DNA from: Combretum micranthum | Lineage: Eukaryota > Streptophyta > Magnoliopsida > Myrtales > Combretaceae | Reading direction: 5' to 3' | Assembly (NCBI GenBank): GCA_024138025.1 | Contig: JAMXBD010000720.1 | Span: forward strand, 434,001 to 498,000 | DNA: 64,000 bases | Shown: positions 21,948 through 32,253 of the stretch, piece by piece | Layout: every line of letters begins with the position of its first letter | Numbering within the stretch: position 1 is the stretch's first letter | Notes under the pieces: generated by a model | The model's input: the letters and a program-made list of their open reading frames with translations, nothing else | What the model was told of the DNA's origin: nothing | Database searches by the model: none | Translations under genes and position numbers: made by a program

Positions 21948-23785
21948 CTTTACAAGCCTGCAATTTTTGCATCACATTTCTATTCTCTTTTTCTCTCTAT
22001 TTTTTTTCCTTTCTCCTTGGTCTAGAGTGAACTTCTGTTGCTGCTGCCTCCTCCATTCTCCATCTTCAAAACATCTCTTTGCTTCATCATTTAAGGTAAA
22101 TACATCTCCTATATCATCCGAGTAACTTTAGTTATGATTTCATGCTTTTTTTCTTGCCAAAAACCTTTCTATTTTGCTCAAAACTTTGAGATATCATGTT
22201 AAATGAAAACCATACCATGTCAAGTTATAATCTTACCATATTTATTTTGTCTTATATTATCATCTAATCTAGCTCCTAATATTCATGCCTATAGTTATGT
22301 AAATCTCGCTCATATATATATTTACATATTGTCATCTAATCTAGCTTTTCATATTTATATTTATATTAATAGTTATGTATTTTTTGTCATTTTGATATAC
22401 ATTATCATCTAATCTAACTTTTATATTTATATCTATAGTTATAGATATATCTTGCTCATTTGTTATATATTGTCATCTAACCTAACTTTCCATATTTATA
22501 TCTATGATTATGTATATCTACAAGAGCATAGAGCTCACTAACCTAACTTTTATTTATGTTTTTCTTTGTTTCCTTACTTTTATTTAAAAGACTGGTCTAT
22601 ATCTAGTCTTGGACTGGAATCACTTCAAGTCCCAAAGGACTTGTTAAAGTCTAAGACTCCCAAACTTTTGCTTTATTTCTTTGATTATTTTTTTTATTAT
22701 GAGACTGGAAATATTTAGTCTTGGGAGCCTTGTTATAGTGCAAGACTCCCAAATTTTGTTTATTTTGTCATTCATGGGACTGGAATCATTTCAATTCCTG
22801 AGGAGCCTTGATTTTAGAAGCTAAAACTCCCATTCTCTTCTTATATCAATCTTCTTATTTTGCTTATATTATCTTCCTAATTTTATTTTTCCAATGCTTA
22901 TATTCTTTTTGTGTTCATGCTCATATCATGTCCATATTAATGTTGCCAAAAATCTTAAAAGGTTAAAAATTCCACAACATGCAAAAACATGACTCAAACT
23001 CCTTTTCTTGAACATGTGGAAAACATATGGAAAATAAAAATTTTAAAAAACTAAATTATCATTTCATTTTTCCTAAGGTCGAGACCACAAGTGAATGGAA
23101 AGCTAAAATCTCAATTTTTTTCGTGTAAAAAATTTATTCAAAGGCAATTTTTGAGAATGATAAAATAAAATGGACCATAGAAAAGCTAAAATGCTAAAGA
23201 AAGCAAAACTCAATTTTTCTACTCAAGAAATTGTTTAATGATACTATTGCCAAGGTGTAAGGAATTTTTCTCTAACCAACTCCATTTTGTCATACATTAA
23301 ACTAATAAGATGGAAAGATGATAAGTTATGAAAGTCATATAGGACCTACATTTTCCGTATTTTGATAAATGAATGATAAAGTTCTTTTTCAAGAAAGATT
23401 GAACTACACAGAACAAGTTTTATTACAAACTCATCAAGTTTATGAAAATACAAGGATCTTAATTAAACCATCAAGATAATTTTTGCAAAATATGAACACA
23501 AGCAACATCACTATGATCATGAATAAATCATGAACCATTATTATTGTATATATATGTATATATATACACTATGATAAGTTATACGTACAAGTTGATTTCA
23601 CTCGAGAAAATTTGTCATTTCAAACGCTATAGTTTTCGAAACGCTGGATTTAGATGAAGAACTTGTAACTTTTTTTTTTTTAGGATTTACATAAATCCTT
23701 CTCTACTTAGAATAAGTTTTCTAGATTATAGGTATGAGTAAAGTCTAGTATGGGATACTCATTTCGGGATATCTCCTTATGATAG

Positions 23786-23852
23786 GTGATGAAGGAGAAG
23801 ACCTACCATTTCCATAAGACTATTTTGACTAATAATATCCCGCAATGGCTGA
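23786..23852 (+). other. Candidate LTR exon with acidic tail (A copy)
   Basis: The acceptor CTCCTTATGATAG is followed by GT, then DEGEDLPFP, a stop (TAA), DYFD and a final stop at 23830-23832. ATGGCTGA|GTGAGTTT (23845-23860) supplies a donor. B, C and D have the same order. The internal TAA means this copy is damaged. TCTCACTAAGCTAG (24487-24500) and an acceptor ending at 24532 lie about 680 bp downstream. Confidence 0.5.
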
Positions 23853-25445
23853 GTGAGTTTTCCTTGCTTTATGTATTTATGCTTGTGCTTGTAGAATAAA
23901 GTACAAGAAGTTAGGCAAAAGACAAAATGGATTGCTTGAAGAAATAGTGAATTTATGCTTGTGATTCATTGGTTGATTAAATAAACAATAAATATATTGA
24001 AACACTATTTGTTTGCTAAATGTCTTGCATGATTAGTTAATTTAATTGTATGCTTGTGATAATTGTTTTGGTCACCTTGGAAAGAAATTTAACTTGGATT
24101 AGAAAGCTATAAAAACGGATCATGCATGGCATGAAGTGAGTTACATTGCATTCCACTACTATTCCTACGCATGGGGTCGGTAGGTAAGGGTACTCACTTC
24201 AGCATGAGGAACTACTACGTTCGGGGAATACAGCCCCATGGAGAAGCCGCGCTGATCGCATGCTAAAGGGGAATTAGTAGTGGTTGGTTTTTGGAACCCT
24301 AGACGGTCGGAAGGACCCCAAAAAGTACAGCATTCCCTAACCCTTGATATGGAGGGCATAATTCCATTCTGCTCATGACACCGGTAAATCATGAGTGTAT
24401 GTGTGAGCATATGTTTGTTGCATTACATATGGTTAACTATCTAACTTGTTTGTTTTGGATGATATAAATACGTTATGGTAGGATTATCTCACTAAGCTAG
24501 TTGTTAGCTTACCTCCTTATAGATTCTTGTTATAGATGGAGTACAATGAATACTTATGGCTCTACCCAAGACCACAGTACTATTGGGTAAAAACAGGAGC
24601 TTTTGGAGTACCTATAGTACACTTTTTTGGTAGAACTCTAGTAGGTATTGATTTAAGAAAAAATCTATGTAAATGTATTGGAAGAACTTTATTTATTTTT
24701 GGATGTAAGAACAATATGAATGTAAAATTATGCAAAGATTATTTCTAAATTCTTGTTGCCATAGTGATGCCATCATATTAAAGTGCATAACTCCGATGTA
24801 ACTCTTATGGTGAAAGTACTTCTTGTGCATAATATCAAAGCTTTTGCATGACTGGGGTTATCACTCCTAAGCTTTAATATTGTGTACGGCGGATTGTCAT
24901 ATTTAGAGTGCCCTTGGGGCATGACAAATACTTATTCCATTTATTTATTTACTTAATTCTCCACCAAATCAATCTCTATTTAAATGAGTTTTTAGATGAG
25001 TTTGAAGTTTAGAACTTAGAGATAGGTTAACTTTAGGCATGAATAAGCTTCTATAAACATAAAAGAGAAGGGAAGTAAAGGTTATCTTGTAGAATAGGTG
25101 AGTCTATTTTAGTTACATGTTAAACCCAAGTAGAATATATAATGGTTGATATTATTGGAGTAAGATAAGTAAAGTTTAAGTAATGAAGCTAATAGTTTAG
25201 TACTTAAACACATGTATGGTGAGTTTTGTTTACTTGATAAGTTTAAGGTTATGTAGTGTGAATATGAACGTGTAAAATTATATGAACTCATTGAAATTTG
25301 ATATTCTTATATATTGATGTTGTAACATTTGTATTGAAAAGAGATTATATTAGCAAGTTAGATAGTGTAAAATTTAAAAATTTTTGAAGTAAAGAACATT
25401 AAGTTAGTACCATGTTCATCACAAGCATAATGAAGGTCATTATCT

Positions 25446-25708
25446 TCTCAAAAGAAAATTCTTGGCTAGATCACGGGCATGATCATACCTGTGATCTCAT
25501 CGGCATCGAATTTTCAAATCAATTACGGTCACGATTTTTGGCCGTGATTCAACCATGTTTAGATCATGGTTGTGATAAATGTTGTGACATCCTTTGTGTG
25601 TTTTTCAAAGTTTCAAATAGCTTTGATTACGTGCTTGATGAAGCATGTGATGAGAATCACGACCTTCATCATGTGCGTAATCTTGCCGTAACCCATATCA
25701 CTGCAGTA
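25446..25708 (+). repeat. Dyad word array (GTGAT/ATCAC) upstream of TATA in K
   Basis: Words such as GATCACGGGCATGATC, ATTACGGTCACGA, GGCCGTGATT, GATCATGGTTGTGAT, AATCACGACC and CATGTGCGTAAT recur. The core GTGATT/AATCAC appears on both strands. The 114-codon ORF over this stretch is a by-product of the repeated words. Confidence 0.65.
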
Positions 25709-25728
25709 ATAGATCCTCTAGCACTACT

Positions 25729-25751
25729 TATATATATATATATATATATAA
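25729..25751 (+). promoter_or_regulatory. TATA-like run after word array in K
   Basis: A (TA)n run ending TATAAAC, about 20 bp after the last dyad word. It may be a core promoter but could equally be a plain dinucleotide repeat. Confidence 0.4.
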
Positions 25752-26642
25752 ACTAATAAGGAAATAAATATTGCTAGATACATATATAAATACTAATTTA
25801 AGTATTGACATAAAATATTTAAGTGAATAATTAAATGCGGGCTTAATATTTATTTATAAATATATTGAGATATATATGGTCTAAACTTGACTAAGTAGTT
25901 AGTTAAATGAAAGTAGATAAATAGATTAATAATAGAATCTAATATGAGATAATTTCTTTGAAATAGATTCCATTACTTAATTGTATGTATCTCCTGATCA
26001 TTTGCAAGGTACTTCAGCTATACAAAGTATGCAATAACTTGTTTGTTGTTTGTTTATGATAGACATTCGTAATGAGCTAATATTTAAAGATGGCCTAATA
26101 AATGGTTCTCTTGCTTATGCTTGTGCCATTTAATTCGATCTGAAAAGCGACAACCTTGCTAGACAATGGCTGCATAGTAGTTAGGGTACCCCCTATCATT
26201 GTTAATGATAATTTATAAGTGGGTCAGCAGTAGCTAATAGGATAAACGATATCGGTATAATATTTACTTACACTTAGTAAGAAGTAATATGATCTAATCT
26301 ACATTTATGGAATCGGCTGAATGAAATGATATTATTGATTAAGATACATAAAGATGCGTAATTATTGTAAACCCTAAATGATGCTATTAGTTTAGATATT
26401 TCTATAGAAAATATAAGTATTTGGGATATTTATATCAACTTTGAGCATTGCTTCTACTTAGGACCCCAGATTCCAAGGTGTGTTATTCGAAGTGTGAGTG
26501 CTTCATTATTGATATGCTACAATTAAAACTTAAGATATAATTTATTGGTTGTTGCATTGCATTTAGACTAAGTATGTATGTTTATATTGTGTGTGCTTGT
26601 GTTACTGTTGTATTGGATTTTGACTGACCTATTCTTTTATAG

Positions 26643-26728
26643 GTATTGATGATTATGATGATGATTCCTATGATCATATGGGATATGGCATGAACTTTGA
26701 AGAATTTCTTGATAAGTGGGACGACTAA
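26643..26728 (+). other. Candidate LTR exon with acidic tail (K copy)
   Basis: A 3' splice site (CTATTCTTTTATAG) is followed by GT and then 27 open codons beginning IDDYDDDS and ending YDHMGYGMNFEEFLDKWDD plus TAA (26726-26728). The peptide is strongly acidic and aromatic. Phase and layout (acceptor, two bases, acidic tail, stop) match the exon-like units in LTRs A-D. The J copy shares the sequence with many synonymous changes. The upstream exon it would join is unknown. Confidence 0.5.
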
Positions 26729-27121
26729 GACCTATGGACATGTGGAATTATGTTTTATTTTAGACTTTGTTTTTATTTTTCAACTTGTAATTTGTTAAAG
26801 GCATATCTGAAAGCCTATGGTCTATAATTTTAATATATTGGACTTATTTTAATGTTTTAGGAGTCTAGACTCTTTATATTTTTGAAATACCCATGCACTG
26901 GTACTAAATTGCATATATATATGTATGATGATCTACTCACAAAAGTAAATTTTATGATTAATTGAAAAATTTATTTTTCATTGTTTACTCAATTGCTTTT
27001 AAAAATGACAATATGTAGTTTCAAAAATTAAAATTAATCAGCAATGTTATAATAAGTGATATACTTAAATATTATACACGGTGAGGACTGTACACCTTAA
27101 ATTTTAACTAGGGCCGTGGCA

Positions 27122-27720
27122 ATTAAAATCTGCCAATTTCGCACGAATTAAATAAGACTGGAATCGGATAAGCTCAAGTCACTTCCACTCCATCCATGTC
27201 GTCCACGAGCGTTATCCACACAACTACGCTCACTACTATAAATAGCAGCTTCTCGAATAAAAGGACGACAGCAGCCTCACTCTTTTTTTTTTTTTTTTTT
27301 CCTTTTCGCTCACGCATGGCCCATCTAAATACCGAGTTTCCTACAAACCATATGCTCAGAAATCACCACCCCTCGATGACACCACCCACACACCACTTAG
27401 TCACTCGGAACCACCACTTATAACCATCAGCATTGCTTACCCGAACTTCCACTCCGGCGAACCCCCCTTTGGCTCCGATTAGTAGTCTTGACAGCTTTCG
27501 CATTCTACTATGCAATCATTATGGCCAAGTTGAAGATATAACATAGGAAGCCAATTCGACTTGTCTGTCAGGTCCAATGAAGCTCGCCCTCGCCGTAGTC
27601 TGTAGAAGCTCCATCGATTCAAGATCTCACCGCAACTCCACTTCGATCCGTTTTTTACCCGATTTCCAACACGATCTTGAACATCTTCGCGACCCACTTG
27701 TCTATTCCCTTATGCTGGTC
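27122..27720 (+). promoter_or_regulatory. Promoter-like, GC-richer non-repeat patch
   Basis: A good core promoter CTATAAATAG lies at 27236-27245. It is followed by a T-tract (27282-27300), then about 400 bp of balanced base composition unlike its surroundings, ending at a donor-like CTG|GTCAGT (27713-27720). Readings on either strand (27196-27423 plus; 27479-27697 minus) are Ser/Thr/His-rich or basic and match nothing recognised. It may be the promoter and first exon of a displaced host gene, or an unrecognised LTR piece. Confidence 0.35.
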
Positions 27721-29929
27721 AGTTTTCTCATTATCCTTATGTGATTTTCCTATTTGATTATTAATTTTTTTAATAAAAAAAGAGACTGTTTTCCTTTAGT
27801 AGCTTTCTTTTATTTTTATATGTACACACACTGGCCGATGCTATATCCATGTTAGGTATGTCAGGTATGCAAGTTTAACAATATCATATTATAAAAATTT
27901 AATTTGATAAATTATTAATAAATATAAAATATTGAAATTATTAAAAAAATATTAAAATATGTAAAAAAATAATAATTTTACTACAATTAAAAATTTAAAT
28001 ATCATAATTGAAGAAGGTAGCAGTTGTGAAATGTTGTTTATAAAAATGGAGGAAGAGGTTGTAAATGTAATGATACAAAATAATATCTTTCATATATCAT
28101 TTAATTATAGCATTCGCCATATAATGCTCGTGTGGTTGAAATAACTGTGATGCCAAGTAAAAAGATTTACTTATTAATAAATATATATATATATATATAA
28201 AGAATGAATATACATTTTTAATAGACATCTAGGATTTAAAAATATGTCAATTTCAAGATGTGATAAAACACAATATAGTCATTACGTGTCGTCGTATATA
28301 GGATTGCATAAAGTGAAGGTTTTTATCTAATAAAAAATCTAAATATAATGGAGAATTTCATAAAAAATTAAATGAATAAAATAAATAAATGGGTTTAAAA
28401 TTATAATATAATAATCAAAGTGGAAGAGTTTTTTTTTTCTTTTTCTAATTAAAAAAAAAAATTAGCCAGACTAAATCCCCACATCACACGCTATTAAGCA
28501 GATCATAAGATAACCAACAACCAAAAAAAAAAAAAAAAAACCGTAGGACATATGATTAAAGAGAAAAACAACACACTAGAAAATATAAAATTTGACAAAT
28601 TAAGATTAATAAGAATTAAAATGTAATAATTGATACTTGATACTTTTGTGATGTTCTAATAATTGACTCAACAACAACAGCGATAATAATAATAGATAAA
28701 TGAGTTTTCCTTACATAAAATTATCTCGACTCAATAAAATAAAATATATAAACCACTATTGAATTTCTTAAAGAGTTGAAATATATTGACTCTAGACTTT
28801 AAGGGGAAAAAAAGAATGTAAATGAATATGACAAAACAATTATAAACACAACATTAAAAACAATTGGAAGTTTGATTAAGATCACGGACCATATAACCTA
28901 TAATTTCTTATAACAAATTGAAATAAAAAGTTTAGAGTGATAAGATAAATAATCATTGATATGAATAAAAAATACTTTATGAGAAGTTCATTTTAAAAAA
29001 TATATCTATAAATAAATTCTAAAACGTGTTAATTAATTAATAATTTCAAATACCCTTTACGTAGGTCTATTTTTGTAAAGTCTCTTGTATTAAATGATAA
29101 CGATTTAATGCAAATAAAATATTCTAGGCTTGGTAGCCGGAATAAAAGTTTCAAGAGAATATTGTTGATGAATTGGATCAATTAATACACCTCCTGATTA
29201 AACTTCTCTTGGAGATAAGCAAAAGTACAAATCTTATGTAATTTTATGATGACCGTATTTCTGTTTTTCATTTTGTCCAATAAATGCCAAGACATTATGG
29301 ATTTGTAGATTTGTATAAATCTTGATATTTAATTTTCATTTATATTACATTTGTATTGTTTTGCATAAAATTTTTAACATTTGTAAATATGTTAGAATGA
29401 AGTATAAAGAACAACATTATAAGTGAAACATGAGGCTCTACTAAAAGTAAAGGATATGGTTTAACAAAGAAAATTCTACATTCATGGAGATACTTCTTAA
29501 GTCATAAGACACTTGGAAATATAAAACTGTTAATGAGTTTAAACCAAGATATTTTTAGATATGAAAAAAGCACTAGAAGTCAAGTTTTCAAGTTGTAGTG
29601 TTAAGGCAAACTTTAGCATCGATTCAAAACTGAAATCATTGAAAAATCTTTTTAACATTGTTTATACTTTATTGTATAGGTATAATAAAGTAGGGTTAAT
29701 TGGACTAAATGTGTTGTTACAGAGATGCTTTGTGAGATGCCTATGTATAAGCATGTTTGAAAACCAACATTATTTTATTTATGTCAATTATATACTTCTT
29801 TCATTAAGTATTTATATTGGTAATATTTTTCTTATTCATAAAATACAGTCACAAAAGTGTCATTCAATTCAAATGGAAGAGATTGCATAGTAACATTTAA
29901 TTCATGTTGTAGAAGTAGAGACGATCAAA
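27721..29929. other. AT-rich intergenic DNA
   Basis: No coding or repeat structure beyond TA and poly-A/poly-T runs (for example 28181-28199 and 28522-28541). The 109-codon plus-strand ORF at 29561-29890 is Leu/Ile/Tyr/Lys-rich with no motif and is probably chance. Confidence 0.5.
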
Positions 29930-30980
29930 GGTTTCTTAGAGGTCATGGAGATGGTCTTTTGTCTACTTGCTTTTTACAATCATGTCGTTGACATAAACTT
30001 TGATATTCCTATCGATCTGGGCTTTAAATACTTCAATGACTAGCCTTTGAGAGGTAGCTCCAAAGTTTTTGAGCCTAAATGACATCACTGTGTAACAGTA
30101 TGTTCTAAAAGAGGTATGAACTTCATTGGTCATTCATCTTGATTTGGTTGTAACTTGAAAAGGCATCTATAAAACTTAGCAGCTTGTGGCCTAAGGTGCT
30201 ATCGACAAGCTAGTCGATCGGAGGTAAGGGAAAGCAATCTTTTGGATATGTTTTGTTCAAGTCTATGTAATCCACACACATCCACCATTTATTATTAGAT
30301 TTCTTGACTAACACCACATTAGCCAAGCAGATTGGGTATTTTTTCTCCTTGATGAATCCAACTCGTAGGAGCTTGTGGACCTCTTCTTTAATGGGAGCTT
30401 GTCTTTCGGGGGCAAAGTGTCTAACCTTTTGTTAGATTGACCTTTATTTAATTGATGGATGACTATATCTGAGCTAATGCTAGGCATGTTAGAGGGTGAC
30501 CATGCAAAGACATCCTTATTCGCCCACAGAAATGCAATTAGGCTCTCTTTTAAGTCTAGTGGGATTGACGTTCCTACTTTAATAATATGCTGGAGACAAT
30601 CGTACAAAGCAATTTCCTTAGTGAGCTTGACAGGCTTACTATGATGTTTTGGTCAGTCTTTGGGTTCAGAATCCACCGCGCATACGCGATCTCCTTTTAA
30701 CGCTTTAAGATATAACCTCTTAGTCTGATCTTGATCTCCTTTATAGATCCCCATCTTCGTTGATGTGAGGAATTTGTCTTTGAGGTAGGGTTAAGAGACG
30801 ACCATGCTGGATATCGACTATATAGCTTTTCCTGGTATAATATTATAAGAACACCAGCAGTCGACCACGAGGAAATTGACCTAATGTGTGGCATAACATT
30901 CCTCATCACCGAGCTCAAGGAGTAATGTGATGATAACTCGGGGGCGAATGGGTTGGTTATCGAACCCATATAACTCATGA
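29930..30980 (-). pseudogene. Tat-lineage pol fragment (protease end to RT)
   Basis: Minus-strand readings run from a protease-like segment (about 30780-30975, ending in LVVDCxCSYNxIPGK-type sequence in a second frame) to RT. At 30308-30607 is LKESLIAFLWANKDVFAWSP, the KDVFAW block that opens RT in Tat/Ogre elements. Further left, in shifting frames, are the WLANVVLVKK and MCVDYxDLNK blocks, then FSSYNQI (about 30130-30350). Frameshifts and stops are frequent and no LTRs are seen. It is an isolated old fragment distinct from the Tat element at 1-4789. Confidence 0.75.
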
Positions 30981-31374
30981 TCGTACGACATTAACTTAGG
31001 CCTAAATTCATGTTTCATCTTCTCATAAGCTTGGTTAAAAAGATATCAATACCACTGTCAGTGACAATTAACACTCTTTTAACAAAAATATTAGTTGTGT
31101 TTTATAATTTTCTTAAATTCATTTTCAATTTTAATTAATAGCATAACAAAAAAAAAAAAAAAAAACAATCAACAACATTTTGTACTATAATAATAAAAGA
31201 TAAAATATGATATTAATATAACTTATGAAAACAAATCAAGACAAATGCATTATTGAAATTATGTAATATCGGTATGGGAATGATACACTTTATTTTCAAA
31301 TTTTATAAAAAATATATGGATTGTTATAGGTACTAAAAGTTTTAGAGATCAATAGAAAAGCTATAGATATGTTG
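30981..31374. other. AT-rich spacer
   Basis: Nothing recognised. It contains a poly-A run (about 31147-31164). The CACTA transposon begins at its right edge. Confidence 0.5.
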
Positions 31375-31390
31375 CACTACAAAAAAATTG
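31375..31390 (+). repeat. CACTA terminal inverted repeat (left end)
   Basis: CACTACAAAAAAATTG, the diagnostic terminal motif of the superfamily. The word TTATCGTAGG(G) recurs at 31393 and 31444. Confidence 0.85.
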
Positions 31391-31511
31391 ATTTATCGTA
31401 GGATTATTAGTCCCTTTGAAAAAAGAAAATTTCCTGCCATAAGTTATCGTAGGGCTTTAAGCTTCCCTTCCAATTCTTGATGCTATTAAGTAGGTCGTCC
31501 TTGCGAAAAAC

Positions 31512-31650
31512 TAAGGGCAGGGATGCCATCCCTGCCATAGTTCCCCCTTATGGCAGGGATGCACATCCCTTCAAAAATTATCTGACATGTGTCAATGTTA
31601 TGGAAGGGATGTACATCCCTGTCAAAAATGACATATTGCAGGGACACTAT
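31512..31650. repeat. CACTA subterminal hairpin repeats
   Basis: Four units built on GGCAGGGATG and its complement occur: 31516-31536 (GGCAGGGATGCCATCCCTGCC, a near-perfect hairpin), 31551-31570, 31602-31622 and a partial copy at 31637-31645. Subterminal repeats of this kind are the TnpA binding sites in En/Spm. Confidence 0.75.
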
Positions 31651-32013
31651 CCATTTCGAAAATGACTTTTGAAAAAAAATCATTAATCAAGTAATATTAT
31701 AACAAATAATTATAACATTCATTTAATTATATTAATCCCTATCATTAAACAACATAGAACAATGTCATTTTTCAATCATAAGTGTTTACAACACGATACT
31801 AAAACTGTAATGTAACACCATCATCACAAAATTTAAAACCATTACCAAACAACACTACACTATCATATGTTTAACACCATCATCCAAAACCAACATAACA
31901 CAACCACAAGAGTCTAACCCCATCATCCTTTACCATCATCATACAACAACAAAAATCTAACAAATAACCTTTTACACCAACATTTGAAAAGATAAAAAAA
32001 AAGTAAAAAATAA

Positions 32014-32253
32014 CTAATTTGCATCCCTACAACTAGAACCTTCAGGATGATCTTCTCGAGGCCCATACATACCATCTCCTTGGTTTGGACTAATATTCAC
32101 ACCATCTCCTCGATGTGGGCTAACAACCATTGGTGCTGAGCAAGTTAAAGACACAGTATTACCAGTGCTTTGGGGAGCAAAGTATGACTGTGAACTTGAT
32201 CCTCCTGATGATCCTCCAAAATTTTGTAACCTAGGAAACATAGAGAAGAAAGG
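32014..32253 (-). pseudogene. TnpA-like gene, last exon, part after LTR B
   Basis: This is the C-terminal 75 or so codons of the Ptta/En/Spm-type protein, Gly/Ser/Pro-rich (QNFGGSSGGSSSQSYFAPQS), ending at TAG (32014-32016). It was continuous with 37212-37735 before solo LTR B inserted between 32253 and 37212. The AAAGG duplication sits at both edges. The domain after the DNA-binding part is low-complexity in this family and its role is not known. Confidence 0.65.
32249..32253. repeat. Target site duplication AAAGG (left)
   Basis: AAAGG at 32249-32253 is repeated at 37212-37216 around solo LTR B. Confidence 0.95.

Larger units (their letters stand above)
21240..24926 (+). mobile_element. Solo LTR A of a long-LTR Ty3/gypsy family
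   Basis: 3687 bp, starting TATAAACCCTTAGATTTTAC (its TG mutated to TA; compare TGTAAACCCCTAGATTTTAC in LTR D) and ending GGGGCATGACA. The ends, the GAGATCAGTTTTTG block near 21470 and the GCGGATTGTCATATTTAGAG end block match LTRs B, C and D. A TATA box (21939-21947) precedes a CT-rich leader and a 5' splice-like AAG|GTAAAT at about 22095. No PBS or internal sequence is present, and flanking AATAC repeats prove a solo LTR. LTR length and termini fit Del/Tekay-type chromoviruses, which is inferred. Confidence 0.9.
24932..27121 (+). mobile_element. LTR-like unit K (plus), 5' end unresolved
   Basis: It ends GGGCCGTGGCA at 27121 and shares a segment with J in opposite orientation (26370-26760 versus 18800-19210). 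It has a GC-rich word array (25446-25708), a TATA-like TA run directly after it (25729-25751), and the acidic exon at 26643-26728. The U3 portion upstream of the array is missing or lies in the unresolved stretch 24932-25440. The change from J to K could not be placed, and no TSD was found. Confidence 0.55.

Noticed and set aside
24165..24410. 81-codon minus-strand ORF in LTR A
   Set aside because: It is antisense to the LTR transcript and not kept in LTRs B-D.
25412..25756. 114-codon plus-strand ORF rich in His, Cys and Asp
   Set aside because: It is produced by the repeated GATCACG/GTGAT words in unit K.
18448..27121. J plus K as one solo LTR in a single orientation
   Set aside because: The homologous segments of J and K are in opposite orientation, and flanks (AATTC and ATTAA) do not match.
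29561..29890. 109-codon plus-strand ORF
   Set aside because: Low-complexity hydrophobic/Lys-rich reading in AT-rich DNA, with no promoter context or motif.
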